This document shows, piece after piece, positions 14,414-21,507 of a stretch of DNA of 23,556 nucleotides. Made by a program: the position numbers and the translations under genes. The DNA comes from CAZIPZ01 sp964541075 (GTDB taxonomy: Bacteria > Acidobacteriota > Terriglobia > 20CM-2-55-15): the NCBI GenBank assembly GCA_964541075.1, contig CAZIPZ010000039.1:1-23556 (forward strand). Reading direction: 5' to 3'. Position 1 is the first letter of the stretch; every line of letters starts with the position of its first letter. The notes under the pieces are model-generated. The model saw nothing but the letters and a program-made list of their open reading frames with translations. It had not been told where the DNA came from and ran no database searches.

Positions 14414-15571
14414 TTATTGGCCGCCGGAAGTCGTCATCGGAAGAACAAAGGGCGCGGGAATCAACTTCGCCGGATCTGCACCTCTTTTCGGCCGATATTT
14501 AGCAACGTTATTGCCTTGGGCATTGGCTAGATACAGGCTCCCTTCGCTGTCTACGCTGATGGCATGAGGACCCCAGAGTTCACCAGGCCTGCGGCCGAAC
14601 ACACCCCATTGATACAGAAGTTTGCCGTTCAGGTCATACTTCATGATTTTGTGGACGGTTCCGTCGCCGATCCAGACGTTCTGGTTTTTGTCCATGTAGA
14701 GGTAATACGGCAGTGGAATGTCCTTCCACATGTCAAGGAATTTGCCCTGTTCATCGAACACCTGAACGCGAGAATTGTTCCGGTCGCTGACATACAGCCG
14801 GTGCTTGGCATCGATCACCATGCTGTGAACGGTGTTAAATTCGCTGGGACCTGGATTCGGCCCCTTTCCAGGCTTTCCAAATTCATACAGATACTTTCCG
14901 TCCTTCGAGAACCTTACCACACGGGTGTTGACATAACCGTCCGTAATGAAAATGTCGCCGTTTGGCATAAAGGCGATTCCGGATGGCTGTGCAAAATGGG
15001 TTTTGTCGTCGCCGGCCACGCCCTTCTCTCCAAGTCTCATGACCAACTTCTTACCGTCATTGGTGAATTTCAGAACCTGATGGCCGATGTAGTCCACCAG
15101 CCAAACGTGCTTTTCGGGGTCATAGGGACTAATCGCCACCGAGTGAGCATTGACCAATTCCTTGTTTTGCTGCTCCCAGGAGTCCACCAGCTTGCCCGCC
15201 TTATCGAAAACCATGACCATGTGCTGCATCCGGGGCTTCTGTCTGGATTGCTCGATCACTTCTGCAATGAGGCCGAGGTGTGAAGCTTTCGAGGTAACCG
15301 GAGTCTTCAGGCTGGGCAACTCACCGCGCATGTACACGAAAACGCGATCCGGAGACTGCGCAAAAATGGCAGGCGATGATCCCCACGACCAGCCTTTTTC
15401 GAAAAAACTATCGTCTGGCCAACCCATGACGTAGTCGTACGGCCCTGCGACTTCAGCCCCGCCTTTGTCTTGGGTTCCCTGGGCGATCATCATCTTGACC
15501 GACGGCGCGATCAGCATCGTCGCTAGGCCGGCCAACACCAAGATCCACAGAACACATCTGCCCATCCGCAT
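14414..15571 (-). CDS. Secreted NHL-propeller, PAL-like (peptidyl-hydroxyglycine lyase family), copy 1
   Basis: The protein has 385 residues from the ATG at 15571, chosen because AAGGGG lies 7 bp upstream and the same leader precedes all three paralogues. An N-terminal hydrophobic helix (7-22) serves as signal peptide or anchor, with possible cleavage near MIAQ (28-31). NHL blades follow. They match the lyase half of peptidylglycine alpha-amidating enzyme: VFVYMRGELP (R82), NAHSVAIS with VWLVDYIGHQVLKF (H143), ITDGYVNTRVVRFSKDG (Y213), TVHSMVIDAKHRLYVSDRNN (H249) and GPHAISVDSEGSLYLANAQG (H336). These correspond in order to the arginine, tyrosine and three zinc histidines of PAL. The PAL methionine before the last histidine is Gly here. 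Whether it cleaves hydroxyglycine peptides is unknown: no hydroxylating partner (PHM) is in the window. It ends with TSGGQ like its paralogues and is the most diverged of the three. Confidence 0.85.
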   Translation of the reverse strand: MRMGRCVLWILVLAGLATMLIAPSVKMMIAQGTQDKGGAEVAGPYDYVMGWPDDSFFEKGWSWGSSPAIFAQSPDRVFVYMRGELPSLKTPVTSKASHLGLIAEVIEQSRQKPRMQHMVMVFDKAGKLVDSWEQQNKELVNAHSVAISPYDPEKHVWLVDYIGHQVLKFTNDGKKLVMRLGEKGVAGDDKTHFAQPSGIAFMPNGDIFITDGYVNTRVVRFSKDGKYLYEFGKPGKGPNPGPSEFNTVHSMVIDAKHRLYVSDRNNSRVQVFDEQGKFLDMWKDIPLPYYLYMDKNQNVWIGDGTVHKIMKYDLNGKLLYQWGVFGRRPGELWGPHAISVDSEGSLYLANAQGNNVAKYRPKRGADPAKLIPAPFVLPMTTSGGQ

Positions 15572-15621
15572 GACACACCCCTTTAGATTTTTAGTTTGTA
15601 AGCGAATTCGAAGTGACCGCA

Positions 15622-15650
15622 ATTAAAACACGAGATCTTCCGAGGTGCAA
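15622..15650 (-). promoter_or_regulatory. Conserved promoter of PAL-like copy 1
   Basis: On the minus strand TTGCAC (15645-15650) and TTTAAT (15622-15627) are separated by exactly 17 bp, about 50 bp before the ATG. The same layout precedes copy 2 and, with an 18-bp spacer, copy 3, and CTCGTGT/GTCGTGT just before the -10 is shared. Conservation in noncoding DNA supports function. Confidence 0.6.
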
Positions 15651-15706
15651 CCAAGGACGACAATCTAGGGCAGGCAGGGATACAGAATGAACTCTGGAGG
15701 AACGGA

Positions 15707-15751
15707 TCCGGGTTGCCGAAGCCATCAATTCAGATAGCTCGGCAGCCCGGA
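15707..15751 (-). terminator. Hairpin after PAL-like copy 2
   Basis: TCCGGG (15707-15712) pairs with CCCGGA (15746-15751), and GCCGA (15715-15719) with TCGGC (15739-15743), giving a long GC-rich stem with a small mismatch that begins about 22 nt after the copy 2 stop on the minus strand. No clear U-run follows. Confidence 0.45.
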
Positions 15752-15773
15752 ATTTCGCGTCTACAGCGACGCT

Positions 15774-16931
15774 TTATTGACCACCGGATGTTGCCATCGG
15801 CATCACGAACGGCGCAGGAATCAGTTTTGCCGGATCCGCGCCCTTCTTCGGCCGATACTTCGCCACATTGTTTCCCTGAGCGTTAGCTATGTACAAGCTG
15901 CCTTCGCTGTCCACGCTGATAGCGTGCGGGCCCCAGAGCTCTCCCGGTCTCCGTCCAAAAGTGCCCCATTGATACAGGAGCTTGCCGTTCAGATCGTACT
16001 TCATGATCTTGTGAACCGTCCCATCTCCGATCCAGATGTTCTGGTTCTTGTCCATATAGAGGAAGTACGGTAACGGAATGTCTTTCCACATCTCAATGAA
16101 CTTTCCTTGCTCATCGAAGACCTGCACGCGGGAATTGTCACGGTCGCTGACATAGAGCCGATGCTTAGCATCGATCACCATGCTGTGAACGGTATTGAAC
16201 TCACTCGGTCCAGGGTTCGCACCTTTTCCGTTCTTGCCAAATTCGTATAGATACTTGCCGTCCTTTGAAAATCGAACCACGCGGGTGTTCTCGTATCCGT
16301 CAGTGACGAAGAAGTCGCCGTTCGGCATGAACGCGATTCCTGAGGGCCTGTTGAAGTGAGTCTTATCGGCGGCGGGAACTCCCTTCTCGCCCATTCTCAT
16401 GAGGAGCTTTTTGCCATCGTTCGAGAACTTCACAACCTGATGCCCACTGTGATCAACCAGCCAGACACTTTTTTCGGGGTCGTACGGGCTGATCGACACG
16501 CTGTGTGCGCTCACGAATTCCTTATTGAATTGCTCCCAGGAATCCACCAGTTTGCCGGCTTTGTCGAACACCATCACCATGTGCTGCATTCGCGCCTTTT
16601 GACGCGACTGCTCCATGACAGCTGAAATCAACGCGAGGTGCGAATTTCGGGCGGAGTCCACCGGGGCCTTCAGAGCAGGCAGTTCACCGCGCATGAAAAC
16701 AAACACGCGATCCGGGGATTGAGCGAAAATCGCGGGACTGGAGCCCCATGTCCAGCCTTTCTCGAAGAAACTGTCGTCCGGCCATTTGTCCACGTAATCG
16801 TATGGACCGGTGACCTCCGCGCCTCCCTTATCCACAACCTGAGCGATCATCACTTTCGCCGTTGGCGCAATGAGGACCGTTGCCAGACAGGCCAGGACTA
16901 AGAACCACAACACAAATCTGAATATCCGCAT
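15774..16931 (-). CDS. Secreted NHL-propeller, PAL-like, copy 2
   Basis: This 385-residue paralogue has the same layout as copy 1: an N-terminal hydrophobic helix (MRIFRFVLWFLVLACLATVL), then the propeller with VFVFMRGELP, SAHSVSIS, VTDGYENTRVVRF, TVHSMVID and GPHAISVDSEGSLYIANAQG, so the PAL-type Arg, Tyr and three His are all kept. The ATG at 16931 has AAGGGG 7 bp upstream in the shared leader. Codons for about residues 270-347 are identical, base for base, to copy 3 (15889-16124 against 17299-17534), while flanking parts differ at many synonymous sites. It has its own promoter and hairpin, so the three genes look like separate units and not one operon, although read-through is possible. 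The substrate is unknown; differences such as GKNGKGANPGPSEF and the HSGHQ loop (YIGHQ in copy 1) could mark specialisation. Confidence 0.85.
   Translation of the reverse strand: MRIFRFVLWFLVLACLATVLIAPTAKVMIAQVVDKGGAEVTGPYDYVDKWPDDSFFEKGWTWGSSPAIFAQSPDRVFVFMRGELPALKAPVDSARNSHLALISAVMEQSRQKARMQHMVMVFDKAGKLVDSWEQFNKEFVSAHSVSISPYDPEKSVWLVDHSGHQVVKFSNDGKKLLMRMGEKGVPAADKTHFNRPSGIAFMPNGDFFVTDGYENTRVVRFSKDGKYLYEFGKNGKGANPGPSEFNTVHSMVIDAKHRLYVSDRDNSRVQVFDEQGKFIEMWKDIPLPYFLYMDKNQNIWIGDGTVHKIMKYDLNGKLLYQWGTFGRRPGELWGPHAISVDSEGSLYIANAQGNNVAKYRPKKGADPAKLIPAPFVMPMATSGGQ
15889..16124. repeat. 236-bp perfect repeat, copy in PAL-like gene 2
   Basis: This segment is identical by eye, base for base, to 17299-17534 in copy 3. 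On both sides the two genes immediately differ, also at third codon positions. Copy 1 is clearly different across the same region. This is the pattern of recent gene conversion or unequal recombination. Confidence 0.85.
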
Positions 16932-16981
16932 GACACACCCCTTGAGACAAGTTTGTAAAAGCGAATTCCGAATTGATGGAA

Positions 16982-17010
16982 ATTAGAACACGACCGCTTG
17001 CGTGGCGCAA
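16982..17010 (-). promoter_or_regulatory. Conserved promoter of PAL-like copy 2
   Basis: On the minus strand TTGCGC (17005-17010) and TCTAAT (16982-16987) are separated by 17 bp, about 51 bp before the ATG at 16931. The region from the -10 to the ribosome-binding site (16932-16993) aligns with the leaders of copies 1 and 3. Confidence 0.6.
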
Positions 17011-17121
17011 CTCTCACAAAGTGCCGCTGAAGCAAACGCTCCGGCGCCTCCTTGGCCTGTTGAGTCGCGGAGTGACGAGGAAACTGCAACTGAAAGGTTA
17101 CGGCTTTGAACCCTGCCATCA

Positions 17122-17160
17122 TGCGAAGTCCGCAGCCTCGATCGGTTATCGGACCTCGCA
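17122..17160 (-). terminator. Hairpin after PAL-like copy 3
   Basis: TGCGAAGTCCG (17122-17132) and CGGACCTCGCA (17150-17160) form an 11-bp stem with one G-T type wobble and a 17-base loop, starting 23 nt after the copy 3 stop. A strong U-run is lacking. Its place matches the hairpins after copies 1 and 2. Confidence 0.5.
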
Positions 17161-17183
17161 AGATGTAGGGCGAGATGACTCTT

Positions 17184-18344
17184 TTATTGTCCGCCGGATG
17201 TTGTCATCGGCATCACGAACGGTGCGGAAATCAGTTTTGCCGGGTCTGCACCCCTCTTCGGCCGATACTTCGCCACGTTGTTGCCCTGGGCGTTTGCGAT
17301 GTACAAGCTGCCTTCGCTGTCCACGCTGATAGCGTGCGGGCCCCAGAGCTCTCCCGGTCTCCGTCCAAAAGTGCCCCATTGATACAGGAGCTTGCCGTTC
17401 AGATCGTACTTCATGATCTTGTGAACCGTCCCATCTCCGATCCAGATGTTCTGGTTCTTGTCCATATAGAGGAAGTACGGTAACGGAATGTCTTTCCACA
17501 TCTCAATGAACTTTCCTTGCTCATCGAAGACCTGGACGCGCGAATTGTTCCGGTCGCTGACATAGAGCCGGTGCTTGGCATCGATCACCATGCTGTGAAC
17601 GGTATTGAATTCGCTCGGCCCAGGGTTGGCGCCCTTCCCGTTCTTACCGAATTCAGATAGATATTTGCCGTCTTTTGAGAATCGAACCACGCGTGTATTG
17701 CCATATCCGTCGGTTATAAAGAAATCGCCGTTCGGCATGAAGGCGATTCCTGAAGGCTGGTCAAAATGGACCTTGTCGGTCCCGGCGACGCCCTTTTCAC
17801 CCAGTCTCATCACCAGTTTTTTGCCGTCGTTCGTGAACTTCATGACCTGATGCCCTACGTGATCGATCAGCCAAACGTGTTTCTCGGGGTCGTAGGGGCT
17901 TATGGACACGCTGTGCGCATTGACGAATTCCTTGTTGTGCTGTTCCCAGGACTCGACGAGTTTACCGGCCTTGTCGAACACCATCACCATGTGCTGCATC
18001 CGCGGCTTCTGCCTGGACTGTTCCATAACGGCTGCAATCAGATCGAGGTGAGAATTTCGAGCGGAGTTAATTGGAGCCTTCAGAGCAGGCAGTTCGCCGC
18101 GCATATACACAAAAACACGATCGGGAGATTGCGCGAAGATCGCCGGACTGGAGCCCCACGTCCAGCCTTTCTCGAAGAAACTGTCGTCCGGCCATTTGTC
18201 CACGTAGTCGTAGGGTCCAGTAACCTCGGCCCCACCCTTGTCGGCCGTTATCTGAGCGTTCATGACTTTCGCCGATGGTGCGATAACAAGCGCCGCCAAA
18301 CCAGCTAACACCAAAAACCAAAGAACACATCTGCCCATGTGCAT
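17184..18344 (-). CDS. Secreted NHL-propeller, PAL-like, copy 3
   Basis: The protein has 386 residues from the ATG at 18344 (AAAAGGGG 7 bp upstream, as in the paralogues); the frame is open to 18428 but the upstream part overlaps the promoter. It has the N-terminal hydrophobic helix (CVLWFLVLAGLAALVIAP), and all PAL-type residues are kept: VFVYMRGELP, NAHSVSIS, HVWLIDHVGHQVMKF, ITDGYGNTRVVRFSKDG, TVHSMVID and GPHAISVDSEGSLYIANAQG. It is the closest of the three to the second DUF5916 gene, whose stop lies 133 bp upstream. Membership in the propeller/PAL family is well supported; enzymatic action on amidated peptide precursors is a family-based hypothesis. NHL propellers can also act as binding scaffolds. 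Confidence 0.85.
   Translation of the reverse strand: MHMGRCVLWFLVLAGLAALVIAPSAKVMNAQITADKGGAEVTGPYDYVDKWPDDSFFEKGWTWGSSPAIFAQSPDRVFVYMRGELPALKAPINSARNSHLDLIAAVMEQSRQKPRMQHMVMVFDKAGKLVESWEQHNKEFVNAHSVSISPYDPEKHVWLIDHVGHQVMKFTNDGKKLVMRLGEKGVAGTDKVHFDQPSGIAFMPNGDFFITDGYGNTRVVRFSKDGKYLSEFGKNGKGANPGPSEFNTVHSMVIDAKHRLYVSDRNNSRVQVFDEQGKFIEMWKDIPLPYFLYMDKNQNIWIGDGTVHKIMKYDLNGKLLYQWGTFGRRPGELWGPHAISVDSEGSLYIANAQGNNVAKYRPKRGADPAKLISAPFVMPMTTSGGQ
17299..17534. repeat. 236-bp perfect repeat, copy in PAL-like gene 3
   Basis: Partner of 15889-16124. A second, shorter identical block of about 46 bp occurs near the 5' ends of the two genes (16751-16796 and 18161-18206), with scattered differences between the blocks. 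Confidence 0.85.
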
Positions 18345-18402
18345 GACACACCCCTTTTTTGGAAACCTAAGTTCGTAACGCTGCATTTTGAATTGATGGC
18401 CA

Positions 18403-18432
18403 ATTAGATCACGAGACATTCCGTACATTGAA
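18403..18432 (-). promoter_or_regulatory. Conserved promoter of PAL-like copy 3
   Basis: On the minus strand TTCAAT (18427-18432) and TCTAAT (18403-18408) are separated by 18 bp, about 59 bp before the ATG at 18344. The -35 is weaker than in copies 1 and 2 and is overlapped by an inverted repeat at 18428-18445. Confidence 0.5.
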
Positions 18433-18445
18433 CGTAATTGTTCAA
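18428..18445. promoter_or_regulatory. Inverted repeat over the -35 of PAL-like copy 3
   Basis: TTGAAC-N6-GTTCAA is a perfect 6-bp-arm palindrome located 33 bp after the DUF5916 copy B stop and over the -35 region of PAL-like copy 3. It may be an operator specific to copy 3, or a small hairpin ending the upstream mRNA. It is absent from the other two leaders. Confidence 0.35.
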
Positions 18446-18477
18446 GCCGTTATCGGTGGTCTTTCGAGGTCCCGCAG

Positions 18478-20754
18478 TTAACGCGACAGCAGATAGTTCA
18501 ATTTAAGCACAATTTGATGATCCCGAGGCACGTCCGCTGTCGAAGCTGCCCGCAGACCATTGTAGACAATATAGAAGTCGCTGCCAGGTCGATAAATCCA
18601 ATTAAGTCTAATACTTGTGCTCGTTTCGTGTGTTGAAGAATTGTACTGCACCAAGCTGCGGACAGTCATACGGGGAGACATCGCATAATCCACACGTAAA
18701 GTGCCCAGGTTCACTTCGAACGATCCGAAGGGCAGATTGACATCGTTTCTACGATATTGGGCTTCGGTGGAAAGCTGCCGACTGACGCGTGCGCCGAGAG
18801 TGGCGTCAAAATCCTTCCTGAATCCGCCATAAAAGGTCTGAGGCGAAAACGTAAACTTCTCATAAATGCGTCGAGCTGGGCTCGTGTTCAGCTGCATGAT
18901 CATCTCACCGAAACGGTACGTTCCGGTGGGGATCGAGACGTTTCTTTGAATGCGGAAAGGTTTATCGAGCTGCTCAAAATATTTGTTGTAGATGAAATTG
19001 ATGTATGTCCCGTCGTCCATGTTGAATGCGACCATATGATGGACCCGACGGCTCAAAAGGCGGTTGTTTTGGTCGGTCGTGTAGGTAACTTGGATCATCG
19101 GTTCCAACATCCGCATGCGAAGCCGCCCTGGCCTGGGCGTAGGAGCAAAGTGAGTCTGGCTCGTCCGAATCCCTTTTCGGGGGACAAAACCAACCTCGGC
19201 ATTGAAGTTATCTTGAATATCAATGTATTGGGTCCATATGTTCCAGTTGCGATCCTGCCAGCCCGCGCGAGTGTAATAGGACATGTCACCCTCGTGAATT
19301 CCAGGGCTCGATGTTTTAGCCAAATAGGAATTCACCTTGAAACTCTTTCCGAGGGCGAAAGTAGCATCCGTCGCCATAGTTCTGTTGAATCGAGTATGAT
19401 CGCTGGCTTCCTTATTAATAAACAGCGCACCGACCCGCGAACGCGCCAACACGTCGCGGCTATAACGCGAAACCATGAAATTGTCGCCCGGAGCTCCAAA
19501 AGCTCTCGCTGTCTGAATATCCATCAAAGCGATGCTGTTCTTGCCGACTTTGCCCGTCAGTCGTGCTCCGCCGACGATCGGGATGGGCTGACCGGTGGAT
19601 GAAAGGCCGATCTGCCGGCTGAAGAAAAGATAGGCATCCTGTCCTTGAGCGGTTCCGACATTCAACTGTCCTGCATTCTCGAGAAAGAAGTCTCGCTTCT
19701 CGGGAAAGAACAATCCAAAGCGAGTTAGGTTCACCTGTTGCTCGTCCGCCTCAACTTGGGCGAAATCCGTGTTGATCGTAATGTCCAGATTAAGCCCCGA
19801 CGTGACCCCGTATTTCATGTCGAGCCCATAATCGCCCAAAAAATTATTCGAGGTCGCAGCATTGTTATAACTCTTACGTCGGAAGCTGGATGTCATGAAG
19901 GGCTTCACCCGCAAATCCATACCTTGGCTCAGACCACGAATTCCATCCAGAGTGCCGGCGAGACTAACGCGAGTAATCGTGTACGCCTTGGGAATCGGAG
20001 CCCAGAACACCTGCTCATTTTTCCGGCGAATATTTCTCTCAAAGTTAATTCCCCAGGCCTGTTCGTCACTGGCCTTGAACCGCAACGTCGTGGTGGGAAT
20101 CGCAATCTCGGCCACCCAACCGTTTTCCGTTTGGCGAGCTACTGCGTCCCAAACGCCGTCCCAATCCTTGTTGATGTTGGAATTGATTCCACGGCCCCCG
20201 CCTTCGCCTTCTTCGAATATCTGCTGCTCAAGCTTTGCACCGAGCGGGCTGGTCACGAACATGTATCCGGAGCGGTGGTCATTGAAGGTATCGATGATCA
20301 CTTGAAAATTGTCTTCGTCGAGGATGCGTGGAGAATCTCGTCGCATCTCTGTCGCGATGACACCCGCTGGTTCCGAATCGAAAGCCCGCAGACCGATGTA
20401 AAGATTCCGGGCGTCGTACATCAACCGGACTTCGGTGCGCTCGCTCGCAACCGATCCTTCTTTGGGCTCTTGTTGGATGAACTCATCGATCAACGGCGCC
20501 AATTGCCAGCCCTCATCATCGAGCACGCCGTCGATTCGAGGGCCTTTTTCAACGCGCAAAGGACGAACTTTGAACTGTTCCCGGTTTTGGTAATTAGTTG
20601 CTCCCTTGAGCTTTACTTCCCCAGGCGTTACAGCCTTGTAGTTCGCGTCGGGAGTGGCGGTATGGTCGTGCGTTGCTTGCCCGAACAATGCCGAAGGCGC
20701 CGCCAAAACGCCCATCAGAATGCCGCCGGCGAGGTTTCGGGAGAGTCCGTTCAT
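18478..20754 (-). CDS. Secreted CBM9-like / DUF5916 outer-membrane protein (copy B)
   Basis: The protein has 758 residues from the ATG at 20754, which has AGGAGG 7 bp upstream; a TTG codon directly before it is not needed. The signal peptide is about 1-26 (ILMGVLAAPSALFGQA). A low-complexity, His/Thr-rich linker is followed by the CBM9-like domain (about 70-235: PRIDGVLDDEGW, EVRLMYDARNLYIGLRAF, FQVIIDTFNDHRSGYMF). Then comes DUF5916 with TINTDFAQVEADEQQVNLTRF and FFPEKRDFFLEN (about 327-360) and a predicted barrel to the C-terminus. Compared with copy A it carries an extra acidic/glycine-rich loop (EEGEGGGRGINS, 181-192) and a longer N-terminus. It is a full-length paralogue, but the two are clearly diverged. 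It lies upstream of the three PAL-like genes on the same strand, 133 bp before copy 3. A functional link with them is plausible but each has its own promoter. Confidence 0.9.
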   Translation of the reverse strand: MNGLSRNLAGGILMGVLAAPSALFGQATHDHTATPDANYKAVTPGEVKLKGATNYQNREQFKVRPLRVEKGPRIDGVLDDEGWQLAPLIDEFIQQEPKEGSVASERTEVRLMYDARNLYIGLRAFDSEPAGVIATEMRRDSPRILDEDNFQVIIDTFNDHRSGYMFVTSPLGAKLEQQIFEEGEGGGRGINSNINKDWDGVWDAVARQTENGWVAEIAIPTTTLRFKASDEQAWGINFERNIRRKNEQVFWAPIPKAYTITRVSLAGTLDGIRGLSQGMDLRVKPFMTSSFRRKSYNNAATSNNFLGDYGLDMKYGVTSGLNLDITINTDFAQVEADEQQVNLTRFGLFFPEKRDFFLENAGQLNVGTAQGQDAYLFFSRQIGLSSTGQPIPIVGGARLTGKVGKNSIALMDIQTARAFGAPGDNFMVSRYSRDVLARSRVGALFINKEASDHTRFNRTMATDATFALGKSFKVNSYLAKTSSPGIHEGDMSYYTRAGWQDRNWNIWTQYIDIQDNFNAEVGFVPRKGIRTSQTHFAPTPRPGRLRMRMLEPMIQVTYTTDQNNRLLSRRVHHMVAFNMDDGTYINFIYNKYFEQLDKPFRIQRNVSIPTGTYRFGEMIMQLNTSPARRIYEKFTFSPQTFYGGFRKDFDATLGARVSRQLSTEAQYRRNDVNLPFGSFEVNLGTLRVDYAMSPRMTVRSLVQYNSSTHETSTSIRLNWIYRPGSDFYIVYNGLRAASTADVPRDHQIVLKLNYLLSR

Positions 20755-20790
20755 CAACTAGCCTCCTGTCGGAATTCGAAGTGGAAAGAC

Positions 20791-20817
20791 ATTATCATTG
20801 CGGCCGCCATTTGACAA
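20791..20817 (-). promoter_or_regulatory. Candidate promoter for DUF5916 copy B
   Basis: On the minus strand TTGTCA (20812-20817) and GATAAT (20791-20796) are separated by 15 bp, about 37 bp before the ATG at 20754. The hexamers are good but the spacer is short. Confidence 0.35.
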
Positions 20818-20900
20818 AGCGCAGGAAACACTTGACGTTGATTCCTCTCATATGACAGCCCTCCGAACCTATGGCCCCCTTGCCAAAAAGTCACCGTCTT

Positions 20901-20912
20901 GAGAAGCTTCTC
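20901..20912. promoter_or_regulatory. 12-bp perfect palindrome
   Basis: GAGAAGCTTCTC is fully self-complementary and lies 64 bp before the ATG of the small Cys/His protein, next to the operator-like site at 20919-20935. Palindromes of this length arise by chance now and then, so its role is uncertain. Confidence 0.3.
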
Positions 20913-20918
20913 GCATTA

Positions 20919-20935
20919 ATATCGTGGTACGATAT
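20919..20935. promoter_or_regulatory. Operator-like palindrome ATATCGT-N3-ACGATAT
   Basis: Perfect 7-bp arms with a 3-bp spacer (GGT) lie 40 bp before the ATG at 20976. The right arm overlaps a plausible -10 (TATACAAT, 20933-20940), an ideal place for a dimeric repressor. No regulator gene is adjacent, so the protein would be encoded elsewhere. Confidence 0.5.
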
Positions 20936-20975
20936 ACAATGCATGCAGTTCTTAGAGCTAAGGAGACAGTGTCTA

Positions 20976-21395
20976 ATGAAACAATGCACTATTTTGAAAC
21001 AGTGGGCGCCGAGCTTTCTGCTTCCAGCACTCATCGTCATCATATCGAGCACCTTGCTCGCGCAGATCATTCCTCCGACGATAAAAGGAGAGAACATCAC
21101 AGTCAAAGGCGAAGTCGTCGATCTGTATTGCTTCATGAATCGCGACCTGCGTGGAGTCGGTCACAAGACATGCTCTACAAAGTGCGCAACTCAAGGAAAT
21201 CCGATAGGCCTCTTTGACGCCGCAAACAACCAAGTCTATACATTGCTCGGTATTGCTGACTATCAGGCCAGTCACGAGGTTCGGGACAACCTCGTCAAGC
21301 AGATGAACTACATAATTACTGCAACCGGAACAGTCGTCAAAAAGGGAAACTCCCAGTTGCTTTATGTGAAATCTTTCGAGGGCCAACCTCTTTAA
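20976..21395 (+). CDS. Small secreted protein with conserved Cys/His cluster
   Basis: The protein has 139 residues from the ATG at 20976, chosen because AGGAGA lies 9 bp upstream and it exposes a signal peptide (hydrophobic about 12-28, cut after LLAQ at 30). The open frame extends to 20871 without a ribosome-binding site. The mature part starts ENITVKGEVVDLYCFMNRDL, followed by GHKTCSTKCATQGNPIGLF, then QVYTLLGIADYQASHEVRDNLVKQMNYIITATGTVVKKG. The strand pattern (VKGEVVD, IGLF, QVYTLL, ITATGTVV) suggests an OB-like beta-barrel. C52, H63, C66 and C70 form a cluster (C-x10-H-x2-C-x3-C) that could bind a metal or heme, or form disulfides. Similar small secreted proteins with the pattern 'C...H..CA..C...G.P.G' are frequent as hypothetical proteins in Acidobacteria and Planctomycetes. 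It stands alone, between its palindromic promoter and a strong terminator. Confidence 0.75.
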   Translation: MKQCTILKQWAPSFLLPALIVIISSTLLAQIIPPTIKGENITVKGEVVDLYCFMNRDLRGVGHKTCSTKCATQGNPIGLFDAANNQVYTLLGIADYQASHEVRDNLVKQMNYIITATGTVVKKGNSQLLYVKSFEGQPL

Positions 21396-21507
21396 TAAGT
21401 TCCTGGGTGTCAAGACGGCTAATCGCGAGAGTAGTCAAACCGTGTTCGGAGTAATGGCCTCGTGTTTTGGGGCCGCTTCAATGATGTCTCACTCACCGTC
21501 CTCCAGT

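Noticed and set aside
14564..15283. Long antisense frame across PAL-like copy 1, and similar ones in copies 2 and 3
   Set aside because: These mirror the codon pattern of the propeller genes; no start signal or domain of their own.
14414..18344. Reading the three propeller genes as one simple operon
   Set aside because: Each has its own conserved promoter-like block and downstream hairpin, with gaps of about 200-250 bp, so separate units fit better.
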